From the NCBI RefSeq assembly GCF_004799665.1, contig NZ_CP031310.1, positions 860,887 through 924,886 of the forward strand: a stretch of 64,000 nucleotides of DNA. Reading direction: 5' to 3'. Position 1 is the stretch's first letter. Every line of letters starts with the position of its first letter. This DNA comes from Halapricum salinum (GTDB lineage Archaea > Halobacteriota > Halobacteria > Halobacteriales > Haloarculaceae). Below are positions 39,506-47,447 of this stretch, piece by piece. Under the pieces are notes generated by a model, which did no database searches, was not told where the DNA came from, and worked only from the letters and a program-made list of their open reading frames with translations. The translations under genes and the position numbers were made by a program.

Positions 39506-40681
39506 ATGGACCCGGATCTCTCGCAACTCGACGAGCGACTCGCCGACCACGACGTCGACGGCTATCTGATCGACGCCGCCTCCGAGGACGCCGACCAGTA
39601 CTATCTCTCGGGGTTCGACGCGCCCGACCCCTTCCTGACGCTGTACGACGGCTCGGTCCGGCTGCTGTTCACCCGCAGTCTGGAGTTCGGCCGCGCGAAG
39701 CGTGAGAGCCACGCCAAGACCGTCGAACGACTCACCGACTACGGCTACGACGACCTGCTCGACAGCTACGACCCGGCCGAGGCGGTCGTCCGCGGTCGCG
39801 CCGCCTTCCTGGACGCCTACGACGTCGAGAGCGTGGCTGCCCCACCCCGGTTTCCCCTCCAGACCGCCGACGGTCTCCGCGAACAGGGTGTCGACGTGGT
39901 GGTCGACGATAGCGAGACTGTCACGGAGATCCGCGCGAGCAAGACTGACGAAGAGATCGAACACGTCCGGGCGGCCCAGGAGGCCAACGAAGCCGCGATG
40001 CAGGCTGCCGAGGACCTGCTCCGGCGGGCGGACGCCGACGGTGACCGCCTCGTCGTCGACGGCGAGGTCCTGACCAGCGAGTGGGTCAAAGAGACCATCG
40101 AGGTCACGTTGCTGCGCCACGGCTGTGCGCTCGACGAGACGATCGTCGCCTGCGGAGCCGACGCCGCCGATCCCCACGACCGCGGGAGCGGCCCCCTCGA
40201 GCCCGACGAGCCGATCATCGTCGACATCTTCCCGCGGGACAAGGCCACGAAGTACCACGCCGACATGACCCGTACCTTCTGCGCGGGCGAGCCCGACCCC
40301 GAAGTTCGGGAGTGGTACGACCTGACCGAACGCGCCTACCGCGCAGCGCTGGACGCCGTCGAGCCGGGGGCCACAGGCAAGGACGTCCACGACGCAGCGT
40401 GTGACGTCTACGAGGACGCCGGCCTCCCGACCCTGCGCAACGATCCCAGTACCGAGACGGGATTCATCCACTCGACCGGCCACGGCGTCGGGCTGGACGT
40501 CCACGAACTGCCTCGGATCGCGCCCGACGGCGGCGAACTGGAACCGGGTCACGTCATCACGATCGAACCCGGCCTCTACGACCCTGACGTGGGCGGTGTC
40601 CGCATCGAAGACCTCGTCGTCGTCACCGAGGACGGCCACGAGAACCTCACCGACTACCCCGTCTCGCTCGTCGTCGAATAG
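39506..40681 (+). CDS. pepQ: M24 family Xaa-Pro aminopeptidase
   Basis: The ATG at 39506 gives 391 residues, the usual length. An N-terminal creatinase-like domain (about 1-135) precedes the pita-bread catalytic domain. The metal ligands are visible: Asp in IIVDIFPRD and HADMTRTF, His in STGHGVGLDVHE, Glu in ITIEPGLY and VRIEDLVVV. It cleaves peptides with proline in the second position in the cytoplasm. A CTCTTTAG box (about 39474-39481) lies 25-32 bases before this ATG and supports it over an upstream in-frame ATG. Confidence 0.92.
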   Translation: MDPDLSQLDERLADHDVDGYLIDAASEDADQYYLSGFDAPDPFLTLYDGSVRLLFTRSLEFGRAKRESHAKTVERLTDYGYDDLLDSYDPAEAVVRGRAAFLDAYDVESVAAPPRFPLQTADGLREQGVDVVVDDSETVTEIRASKTDEEIEHVRAAQEANEAAMQAAEDLLRRADADGDRLVVDGEVLTSEWVKETIEVTLLRHGCALDETIVACGADAADPHDRGSGPLEPDEPIIVDIFPRDKATKYHADMTRTFCAGEPDPEVREWYDLTERAYRAALDAVEPGATGKDVHDAACDVYEDAGLPTLRNDPSTETGFIHSTGHGVGLDVHELPRIAPDGGELEPGHVITIEPGLYDPDVGGVRIEDLVVVTEDGHENLTDYPVSLVVE

Positions 40682-41049
40682 TGTGAGTCTCGGGCGTGTG
40701 CCACCCACCACGAACATCAGGAACAACCATTACATTTATTGTCTGGGGGGTTATCTGGGGTAGATACGATGCAGCCACTCCTCGTACGTGGTGCACGCTC
40801 CTTCTGAACGGCTAGCATCGTCGCCGAACCGATTGCGTTCCACCACGTCCCAATGAGTACGAATCCGACAATGACCCAGTATCGCGCCGAAACCACACCC
40901 GCGGACCCGACGCCCGAACCGGAGCCCCCGATGCGACGGAGTCCGGTCTCGCGGACGGCCCCGCGGACGTTCGAACCCACGAACACGGGCACGCTCCCGC
41001 CGATGTTCGAGACGGAGGCCGAGCAGCAGGATCGGTAAGTGACTCCTGC
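40682..41049. other. Intergenic region with one promoter-like box
   Basis: These 368 bases hold no recognised gene. CATTTATTGTC (about 40732-40742) is a reasonable rightward box A, and about 30 bases later an ATG at 40769 opens a 12-codon frame ending TGA. A 61-codon frame at 40853 is listed separately with low confidence. No strong hairpin is visible. Confidence 0.45.
40853..41038 (+). CDS. Possible small Pro/Thr/Glu-rich protein
   Basis: The frame encodes 61 residues, starts MSTNPTMTQYRAET and contains PADPTPEPEPP. It has no family signature, no membrane span and no ribosome binding site. The composition resembles disordered haloarchaeal tails, but high-GC haloarchaeal DNA often gives such frames by chance. 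Confidence 0.25.
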   Translation: MSTNPTMTQYRAETTPADPTPEPEPPMRRSPVSRTAPRTFEPTNTGTLPPMFETEAEQQDR

Positions 41050-41490
41050 CTAGCTGTTACTCGACACGAAGCCACGACTGGCCAGCGACTCACCAGCCCA
41101 CTCGCCGACGAGCGCGAGCAGTGCTCCGACGATTCCGAACAGTGCGACAGACATGACTATCACGACGCCGGTCAGCACGGCGGGCACGGCCCAGTGCTCA
41201 GCGGCCGTCCAGAATTCCGGGTACGCTTCGTACAGCCCCGCGATGATTGGGCCGAGCGATCCCACGAAACCAGCTCGGCGACCGGCGAGGGCGACGGTCG
41301 CCGCCCGGTCGCTGTAGGCGTACCCGACCAACAGACAGCCCACGAGAAACGGGATACCAGTGATCTCGGCAGTCGTACTCGATACCGGCCCGACCGAGAA
41401 GAAGACGGTCAGCGGGACTGTCACGAGACCGACGACTGTCGCCACCCGGAGTCGATCGTCCGTGAGCCACTCCCGGATCGATGGCCACAT
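41050..41490 (-). CDS. Small haloarchaeal membrane protein (DUF5518-like)
   Basis: The 146-residue protein has four predicted spans: ATVVGLVTVPLTVFFSVG, ITGIPFLVGCLLVGYAY, GFVGSLGPIIAGLYEA and VPAVLTGVVIVMSVALFGIV, plus a Gly/Ala-rich end. It resembles the small DUF5518-type membrane proteins common in haloarchaea; the assignment is tentative. A box A (GTTTTAATACTC on the minus strand, about 41512-41524) lies 28 bases upstream and supports the start. Function unknown. Confidence 0.7.
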   Translation of the reverse strand: MWPSIREWLTDDRLRVATVVGLVTVPLTVFFSVGPVSSTTAEITGIPFLVGCLLVGYAYSDRAATVALAGRRAGFVGSLGPIIAGLYEAYPEFWTAAEHWAVPAVLTGVVIVMSVALFGIVGALLALVGEWAGESLASRGFVSSNS

Positions 41491-41591
41491 CCTATTTTGT
41501 GATCTCCATATCGAGTATTAAAACATGTGATTCGCTCAGTCTCGTAGTTCGTGACACAACGCCTATCCCGTCCGCGGGCCTGCTGTCGGGT

Positions 41592-41801
41592 ATGACCGAC
41601 TACACCACCGTTTCCATCCCGAAAGACCTGGCCGACCGCGTCGAAGAGACCATCGAGGGCACGAGCTTTTCGAGTACGAGCGACCTCGTTCGATTCCTGC
41701 TGCGGAGCATCGTCGTCCAGCACCAGCGCGAGGGCGAACTCACCGAAGCGCAGTTCGCCGAGATCACCGAGCAACTGCAGGACCTGGGATACCTGGAGTA
41801 G
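41592..41801 (+). CDS. Ribbon-helix-helix (CopG/ParD-like) DNA-binding protein
   Basis: The 69-residue protein has the beta strand TTVSIPKDLADRVEETI and a helix-turn-helix with SSTSDLVRFLLRSIV, the classic RHH layout. RHH proteins bind DNA as dimers, as antitoxins or small regulators. No toxin gene follows; the next gene is convergent. The ATG at 41592 is chosen because the strand begins within five residues. Confidence 0.82.
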   Translation: MTDYTTVSIPKDLADRVEETIEGTSFSSTSDLVRFLLRSIVVQHQREGELTEAQFAEITEQLQDLGYLE

Positions 41802-41814
41802 TCAGTCTGAACCC

Positions 41815-42231
41815 TCAAAGCAGTTCTTCCGGTGGTTCGATGTCCAGCACTTCGAGCGTCAGCCGTCTCCCGCTGCGGTCGAACGCCGCCAGCGACTCGC
41901 GATCCCACGGCGGGATCGCGACGAACACGACCGCGTGGAGGTCGTCGGTCTTCGACACGTCGAGGTTGCCGTTCGGGTGGGAGACGAACCGGCCCTTGGT
42001 CTGGCCAGCGGGCGTCCCGAGATCCATCCCGAAGACGGCGTTGACCGACCCGCCCGCCTCGGGCACGTAGAAGTGGGTGAACACGGGCGTCTTTTCTGGG
42101 AGGTCGGTGACGTCGAGTTCACCGGCGGGCGTAACCGCGAGCGAGACCGTCACCGACTGTGGCTCGCGCTCGCGGGCATGGTCGAGGAGGTACTCGACCA
42201 GTCCTGCCGTGGCGTAGCACTGCTTGGTCAT
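41815..42231 (-). CDS. Conserved haloarchaeal protein of unknown function
   Basis: The 138-residue protein is probably alpha/beta: YATAGLVEYLLDHAREREPQ, VTVSLAVTPAGEL, FTHFYVPEAGGSVNAVFGMD, LTLEVLDIEPPEELL. I recognise no family with a known role. Its ATG overlaps the stop of the upstream MBL-like gene by four bases, so the two are co-translated. No signal or membrane span is present. Confidence 0.75.
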   Translation of the reverse strand: MTKQCYATAGLVEYLLDHAREREPQSVTVSLAVTPAGELDVTDLPEKTPVFTHFYVPEAGGSVNAVFGMDLGTPAGQTKGRFVSHPNGNLDVSKTDDLHAVVFVAIPPWDRESLAAFDRSGRRLTLEVLDIEPPEELL

Positions 42232-42908
42232 CCGAACAGCATCGACCGGACCGTCTTAGCGTAGAGTCGCGGCGTCCGCCGGCGCGCCCCCGAGAACGCG
42301 GTCCGGATGGCTTCGCCTGCGTCCTCGTGGATCCCCGCACCGTGCCCCACGAGCACTCGCTCGGGGTCGAACCGTCGGAGCCGTTTCGGCGGTTTCAGCC
42401 GCAGGGCCGGGTGGACGCCGATCCGCTCCTCGCCGACCAGAAAGTACTCCGCGGTGCCGAGGGCCTCGGGGACCAGAAGCGTGTCGTCGTGCTCGCCGTA
42501 CATGATCGCCTCCTTCCAGAACGCGTTGTCGATCAGCTCGTGGACACCGAAGCCCGACTCGCCGAGATCGGTGTAGACCCGCTCGACCGGGGCGTCCAGT
42601 TCCTGGGCGACCGCGTCCATGAAGTCGGGGACGTACACCGAGACGTCGTGTCGGGTCGCGATCGCGGCCGCGTCGCGCTTGTGCCTGTCGAGCAGGACGA
42701 CAACCCCTGCGACCTCGCCGTACTCGGCGAGCAGTTCGTCCAGCCCCGCGGCATCGACGGGATCGACGACCCAGACGCCGCCGTTCTCGCCGACGACGGC
42801 GTGGCTCGCCCGCTGCATGTCCTCGTCGGGATAGGCGATCCAGCCCACTCCGCCATCGTAGCGGTCGATCTCCCGCAAAGACGCCTCGCCCGACCCTTTC
42901 ATTGGCAT
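42228..42908 (-). CDS. Metallo-beta-lactamase-fold-like protein with a degenerate metal site
   Basis: The ATG at 42908 gives 226 residues. GGVWVVDPVDAAGLDELL is followed by VVVLLDRHKRDAAAIA, which sits where metallo-beta-lactamase proteins have TxHxHxDH. Only one His of that motif remains, so a normal two-zinc site is unlikely. Later VLVGHGAGIHEDAGEAI resembles the GHG(T/P) end of the fold. The box A GTTTAAAC (42931-42940) lies about 27 bases upstream and rules out a longer in-frame start at 43001. It is co-transcribed with the next gene. Confidence 0.72.
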   Translation of the reverse strand: MPMKGSGEASLREIDRYDGGVGWIAYPDEDMQRASHAVVGENGGVWVVDPVDAAGLDELLAEYGEVAGVVVLLDRHKRDAAAIATRHDVSVYVPDFMDAVAQELDAPVERVYTDLGESGFGVHELIDNAFWKEAIMYGEHDDTLLVPEALGTAEYFLVGEERIGVHPALRLKPPKRLRRFDPERVLVGHGAGIHEDAGEAIRTAFSGARRRTPRLYAKTVRSMLFG

Positions 42909-42930
42909 ACCTCGATCAAGGGCCGCGAGT

Positions 42931-42940
42931 GGTTTAAACG
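42931..42940 (-). promoter_or_regulatory. Box A of the MBL-like gene
   Basis: CGTTTAAACC on the minus strand, about 23-32 bases upstream of the ATG at 42908. Confidence 0.6.
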
Positions 42941-42993
42941 CCCGGACGTCGCGACCGATTAAATAAAGGATATGCCCAGAGTATGGCTCGAAT

Positions 42994-43173
42994 ATGCCCA
43001 AGATAAGCGTCGAAGTCCCACAGGAGTTGCTGGACGACCTCGACAGTCACGTCGGCGAAGAGGGGAAGTTCGTCAACCGCAGCGAGGCCATCCGCGCCTC
43101 CATCCGGAAGACGCTGGACGCGCTCGACGAAATCGACGCCCGCCACGACAGACTCGACGATGAGTACGAGTAA
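42994..43173 (+). CDS. Ribbon-helix-helix protein upstream of the QPT transporter
   Basis: The 59-residue protein MPKISVEVPQELLDDLDSHV... continues with GKFVNRSEAIRASIRKTLDA, a clear RHH DNA-binding fold, and ends with an acidic, Asp-rich tail. It overlaps the transporter gene by 14 bases, so they are one transcript. It may control the transporter, but the operator is not identifiable. The ATG is chosen because the beta strand starts at residue 3. Confidence 0.85.
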   Translation: MPKISVEVPQELLDDLDSHVGEEGKFVNRSEAIRASIRKTLDALDEIDARHDRLDDEYE

Positions 43174-43867
43174 CCACCGCCTGGCCGTCGGACAGGTCGC
43201 GCTGCTTTCGCTGTTCGTGACGGCGCTGGTGACCGCACAGGTGACCGCCTCGAAGGTCCTGGCGTTCGACCTGCCGCTGTCGGTTCCGATCGCCGGCGAG
43301 ACGCTGTTCCTGCCGGGCGCGGCGCTGGCGTACGCGCTGACGTTCTTCGCGTCGGACTGTTACGCCGAACTGTACGGCCGCCGCGCCGCCCAGGTCATGG
43401 TCAACGTCGCCTTCGTGATGAACTTCGTCCTGCTTGCGCTGGTCTGGAGTACGATCTACGCGCCGATCGCGCCACCGTTCGTCACCGAGGTCGGCCAGGC
43501 TGAATTCACGAACGTGCTGGGCGCGTCGACCGGCATCGTCGTCGGCAGTCTCGCCGCCTATCTCGTCAGCCAGAACTGGGACGTGATCGTCTTCCACTGG
43601 ATCCGCGACGCGACCGACGGCGAGTACCTCTGGCTGCGCAACATCGGCTCGACCGCCACGAGCCAACTGCTGGACACGGTGATCTTCATCACCGTCGGGT
43701 TCGTCGCCTTTCAGGGAGCATCGCTCGATACCGCGCTCCAGTTGATCGTCGGCCAGTACCTCCTCAAACTGCTGATCGCGCTCGTGGACACGCCGTTCGT
43801 CTATCTCGTCGTCGGGTTGGTCCGCTCGCACGAACGTGACGGACAGACGCTGTCGTTTGGCGGCTGA
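43160..43867 (+). CDS. Queuosine/archaeosine-precursor transporter (VUT/YhhQ family)
   Basis: This 235-residue membrane protein with about six spans belongs to the VUT-1/YhhQ family: ALVTAQVTASKVLAF, LPGAALAYALTFFASDCYAELYG in two parts, NIGSTATSQLLDTVIFITVG, and QYLLKLLIALVDTPFVY. Bacterial YhhQ imports 7-deazapurine precursors (preQ0, preQ1) for tRNA queuosine. In Archaea the product would feed archaeosine in tRNA. The start overlaps the RHH gene. No tgt or queC gene lies nearby. Confidence 0.92.
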   Translation: MSTSNHRLAVGQVALLSLFVTALVTAQVTASKVLAFDLPLSVPIAGETLFLPGAALAYALTFFASDCYAELYGRRAAQVMVNVAFVMNFVLLALVWSTIYAPIAPPFVTEVGQAEFTNVLGASTGIVVGSLAAYLVSQNWDVIVFHWIRDATDGEYLWLRNIGSTATSQLLDTVIFITVGFVAFQGASLDTALQLIVGQYLLKLLIALVDTPFVYLVVGLVRSHERDGQTLSFGG

Positions 43868-43949
43868 GGGCTCTGCTCTGTGCTCCAGAATCGTTCATCC
43901 GTTCGTCTGAGCCTCTTTCCCCGAGAAAACGTGCGGTAGTCGTCCTGCT

Positions 43950-43988
43950 CTACGCCTCTGCCTCAGCCACCGGCACGACCGCAATCTC
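43950..43988 (-). pseudogene. Relic of a second ileS 3' end
   Basis: On the minus strand, 12 codons plus stop read EIAVVPVAEAEA*, exactly the C-terminus of the intact ileS at 44186-44221. At the DNA level five bases differ (two Val codons, one Pro, one Glu, and TAG instead of TAA) and all are synonymous. The fragment lies 197 bases beyond the real ileS end, across a hairpin-rich spacer. It is most simply a leftover of another ileS allele after recombination. Confidence 0.75.
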
Positions 43989-43992
43989 GCGA

Positions 43993-44125
43993 CCACTTTT
44001 TACTGCGTCGGATTCGCTCACCACGTTCGCGCACCGCACCTTGCAAAAACGTGGGGAAAAACACCTCGACCTCACTGCCTCACGGCTCCGCCGTTCGGCC
44101 ATCCCGAGGCCGCTGACGCGGCCTC
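43993..44125. other. Hairpin-rich spacer between the two ileS tails
   Basis: CCACTTTTT (43993-44001) and AAAAACGTGG (44045-44054) form an inverted repeat with T- and A-runs, a possible bidirectional terminator for the convergent transporter and ileS genes. A perfect 8-bp hairpin GAGGCCGC-TGAC-GCGGCCTC lies at 44106-44125. The rest of 43868-44185 has no gene. Confidence 0.55.
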
Positions 44126-44185
44126 GCACCGCTCGGTCGAGCGAAACGGCGCTCGCTCCAGTCGCGCCGTATGCTGGTCCTCTAC

Positions 44186-47100
44186 TTACGCCTCTGCTTC
44201 AGCCACTGGAACCACCGCAATCTCCATCTCGATCCCTTCGACCTCCCAGGTCTTGCGGTGGCCATCCGCAACCTCGCCGAGGACGTCCGCACGGACCTCC
44301 TCTTTGACGAGGTCTTCGTGCTGGCTCACGAGGTCGGCAACGCGCTCGTCGCTGACGTCCAGTTCGACGCGGATGCGTGCTTCGAGATCGAGTTCGAGGT
44401 CCTTGCGCATCTCCTGGACGCGCCGGATGACCTCCCGAGCGTAGCCCTCGCTCTCGATATCCTCGGTCAGCGTCGTATCGACGTAGACGACGCCCTCACC
44501 GTCGAGTGCCTGGAACCCGGTTCCGGCGACGCCCTCGGGGAGCTGCCGGACGAACTCGACCATCTCTTCGTCGAGGTCGACGCCCCGTCCGAGTTCCTCG
44601 GCGACGGCGCTTTCCAGCGCCGCGACCGAGGGCTCGGCGATCCGGGCCTCGTTGCAGGCCTGCATGATCTCCTGGGCGTCGCCGCCGAAGGCTGGCCCGA
44701 GCTTGCTCATGTCAGCCTCGGCGCTGTAGGTGAGTTCTCCCCAGTCGGCGTCGGGCCCGACGACCTCGATCTTCCGGGCGTTGAGGCGGTCGGCGATCAG
44801 GTCGGCGCGGAGTTCGATCGTCCCTGGCAGGTCGCCAGTCTCGTCGTTTTCGACGTCGACGACGACGCGCTTGACGGGCCAGCGAAGTTTCCGCTCGGCC
44901 TGCTGGCGGGCGTTCGAGCCGGCCTCCTCGACGGCGCGAACGACCTCGATGTCGTCTTCGAGGCCTGCGTCCTGCCAGTCGGCCTCGCGCTCTGGGAAGT
45001 CACACATGTGGACCGTCGGATGACCTGACTCTCCTGTGAGGTGCTGGTAGATCTGCTCGCTGACGAACGGCGCGTACGGCGCGAGCAGCGCGACGACCTC
45101 TTCGAGCACCTGATACAGGGTCGCGTAGGCGGCCAGCTTGCTCGGACTGTCCTCTTCTTCCCACATGCGCTCCCGTACCTCCTGGATGTAGAACCGGGAG
45201 ACGTCCTCGACCACGAAGTCGAGGAGGGCGTGCAGTCCCTTGTCGTGCTCGAAGTCCTCGAAGGCGTCGTCCATCTCGGCCTTCACGGTCTGCAGGCGCG
45301 ACAGGAGCCACTCGTCGATGAGTTCCAGATCATCATCGACCTCGTCGACTGTGGTCGCCTCGGGATCGAATCCGTCCGCCCGCATATATGGGAGCGGGAA
45401 GCGGAAGACGTTCCAGAGGATGTTGAGTCGACGCTGCATCTCGGCGGTCTCGTCCCAGGAGAAGCGCATGTCCTCGCCCTGCGCGGTGACGGAGAGCAGG
45501 AACAGCCGCATCGGGTCCCGGCCGTGGTTGTCGATGACCTCGTGGGGGTCGACGAGGATGCCCTTGGACTTGGACATCCCGCGGCCGTCGGGCATGTTGG
45601 CGTAGCCGTGCATCAGCACCTGCTCGTAGGGGATCTCACCGACCGACGCGCCACCCATCCCGAGCTGGGACCAGAACCAGCCGCGGGTCTGGTCGTGGGC
45701 CTCGATGATGAGGTCGGCCGGCCACAGCTCCTCGAAGGCCTCGCTCTGCTCGGGATAGTCGAGGGTGCCCCAGGTCGCGACCGACGAGTCGAGCCACACG
45801 TCGAAGACGTCGCCGACGCGGCTGTAGGTGCGGCCGTCCTCGGTGATCGTCAGTTCGTCGACGGTGTCCTTGTGCAGGTCCACCGTATCGGGGTCGATCT
45901 CCTGATCGACGCGCTCTGCCAGTTCCTCGCGGTCGCCGACCACGATCGCGTCGCTCATCTCCCCAGACCAATCTTCAGGAGTCCAGATGGGGATCGGGAT
46001 CCCCCAGTAGCGCTGCCGGGAGACGTTCCAGTCGGGAGCCTCCTCGACGAAGTCTCTGAACCGGTTGTCCCGGGCCCACTCCGGATGCCACTCCGAATCC
46101 TCGATCAGATCGAGCAGTTCGTCCTTGATGTCGGTGATCGTGATGAACCACTGGTCGGTGACGATCCGGACGATGTCCGTATCGCAGCGCCAGCACTGCC
46201 CCTCGCGGACGGTGTGACCCGACTCGCTCGACAGGAGGTGCCCATTTGAATCGAGGTCGGCGATGATCTCCTCGTTGGCGTCCCGAACGAACGTACCGGC
46301 GTACTTGCCCGCCGATTTCTCGTAGGTGCCGTTCGGCCCCACGGGACAGAAGATCTCCAGGCCGAGTTCCTGGCCGCGCTCGAAGTCCTCCTCACCGTGG
46401 CCGGGCGCGGAGTGGACCAGCCCTGTGCGGTCGGCTTCGACGTACTCTGCAGTGTAGACCTGGCCCGAGCCCTCGCCCTGGGCGTGGTCGGGCACTTCCT
46501 CGGCCAGCGGATGGTCGTACTCCCAGCCGACGAGGTCCTCTCCCGAGAGCTCTTCGACGACCTCGTAGTCCTCGTAGTGACCGTGCTTGAGGACCTCCTC
46601 GACGACGGCCTCGGCGACGTAGAGGCGTTCGGTCTCTCCATCCCTGGTAGCATCCACACCGACGTACCCCAGATCGCCGTCGACGGCGACGAAGGTGTTC
46701 GCGACGATTGTCCACGGGGTCGTGGTCCAGATGACGAGGTTCCCCTCTCGATCGCTCAGGGGGAATTTGACGTAGATCGAGGGCTTGCCGACGTCGTGGT
46801 ACTCGACCTCGTTGTTGGCGATGGCGGTCTCACACCGGGGACACTGATTGATCGAGCGTTTGCCCTGCTCGACCAGGCCGCGCTCGTGGGCGTTCTGGAA
46901 GCCCCACCAGGCGGCCTCCATGTACTCGGGGTTCACCGTTTTGTAGGGATCGTCCCAGTCCATCCAGACGCCGAAGTCCTGAAAGTCGCTCTGTAGACCT
47001 TCGAGTTGTTCCTCGGCGTAGGCCTTGCACTCGTCGATGAAGTTCTGCTCGCCGAACTCCTCGATGTCTTTCTTGTTCTGGAAGTCCAGGCGTTCCTCGA

Positions 47101-47392
47101 CGCGCGTCTCGATCGGCAGGCCGTGCATGTCGTAGCCGGGCCGATCAGTCACGTCGTAGCCCTGCATGCGGAGATAGCGAATGTAGATGTCCTTCAGCGT
47201 CTTGTTCCAGGTCGTCCCCATGTGGGCGGCCCCGGAAGTGTAGGGCGGCCCGTCGACGAAGAAGAAGTCCTCGCCGTCGGCGCGGTGCTCCACGGTCTTC
47301 TCGTAGGCGTCGACCTCGTCCCAGTACTCGAAGACCCGCTCCTCGACGGCTTCGGGGTCGTACTGGTCGTCGACGTCGGCGAATCGCTCCAT
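44186..47392 (-). CDS. ileS: Isoleucyl-tRNA synthetase
   Basis: From the ATG at 47392 the protein has 1068 residues, normal for archaeal/eukaryotic-type IleRS. Class I motifs are present: HMGT (HIGH-like, about 57) in GAAHMGTTWNKTLKDIY, and GMSKSKG (KMSKS, about 640). The editing (CP1) domain has TTTPWTIVANT and HSAPGHGEEDF. Zinc-ligand pairs CPRCE and CWRCD are visible. A box A (CTTTAATC, 47414-47422) lies 26 bases before this ATG, which favours it over an in-frame ATG four codons upstream. The 3' end has a diverged duplicate at 43950. Confidence 0.97.
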   Translation of the reverse strand: MERFADVDDQYDPEAVEERVFEYWDEVDAYEKTVEHRADGEDFFFVDGPPYTSGAAHMGTTWNKTLKDIYIRYLRMQGYDVTDRPGYDMHGLPIETRVEERLDFQNKKDIEEFGEQNFIDECKAYAEEQLEGLQSDFQDFGVWMDWDDPYKTVNPEYMEAAWWGFQNAHERGLVEQGKRSINQCPRCETAIANNEVEYHDVGKPSIYVKFPLSDREGNLVIWTTTPWTIVANTFVAVDGDLGYVGVDATRDGETERLYVAEAVVEEVLKHGHYEDYEVVEELSGEDLVGWEYDHPLAEEVPDHAQGEGSGQVYTAEYVEADRTGLVHSAPGHGEEDFERGQELGLEIFCPVGPNGTYEKSAGKYAGTFVRDANEEIIADLDSNGHLLSSESGHTVREGQCWRCDTDIVRIVTDQWFITITDIKDELLDLIEDSEWHPEWARDNRFRDFVEEAPDWNVSRQRYWGIPIPIWTPEDWSGEMSDAIVVGDREELAERVDQEIDPDTVDLHKDTVDELTITEDGRTYSRVGDVFDVWLDSSVATWGTLDYPEQSEAFEELWPADLIIEAHDQTRGWFWSQLGMGGASVGEIPYEQVLMHGYANMPDGRGMSKSKGILVDPHEVIDNHGRDPMRLFLLSVTAQGEDMRFSWDETAEMQRRLNILWNVFRFPLPYMRADGFDPEATTVDEVDDDLELIDEWLLSRLQTVKAEMDDAFEDFEHDKGLHALLDFVVEDVSRFYIQEVRERMWEEEDSPSKLAAYATLYQVLEEVVALLAPYAPFVSEQIYQHLTGESGHPTVHMCDFPEREADWQDAGLEDDIEVVRAVEEAGSNARQQAERKLRWPVKRVVVDVENDETGDLPGTIELRADLIADRLNARKIEVVGPDADWGELTYSAEADMSKLGPAFGGDAQEIMQACNEARIAEPSVAALESAVAEELGRGVDLDEEMVEFVRQLPEGVAGTGFQALDGEGVVYVDTTLTEDIESEGYAREVIRRVQEMRKDLELDLEARIRVELDVSDERVADLVSQHEDLVKEEVRADVLGEVADGHRKTWEVEGIEMEIAVVPVAEAEA

Positions 47393-47447
47393 ACCAGAAT
47401 CCATCCGCGCCGGGATTAAAGGACAATCGGTTGTGTGCCACTCGTTG

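Noticed and set aside
40717-40992. A 91-codon minus-strand frame with a hydrophobic stretch
   Set aside because: It has no promoter or ribosome binding site and no conserved motif, and competes with an equally weak plus-strand frame.
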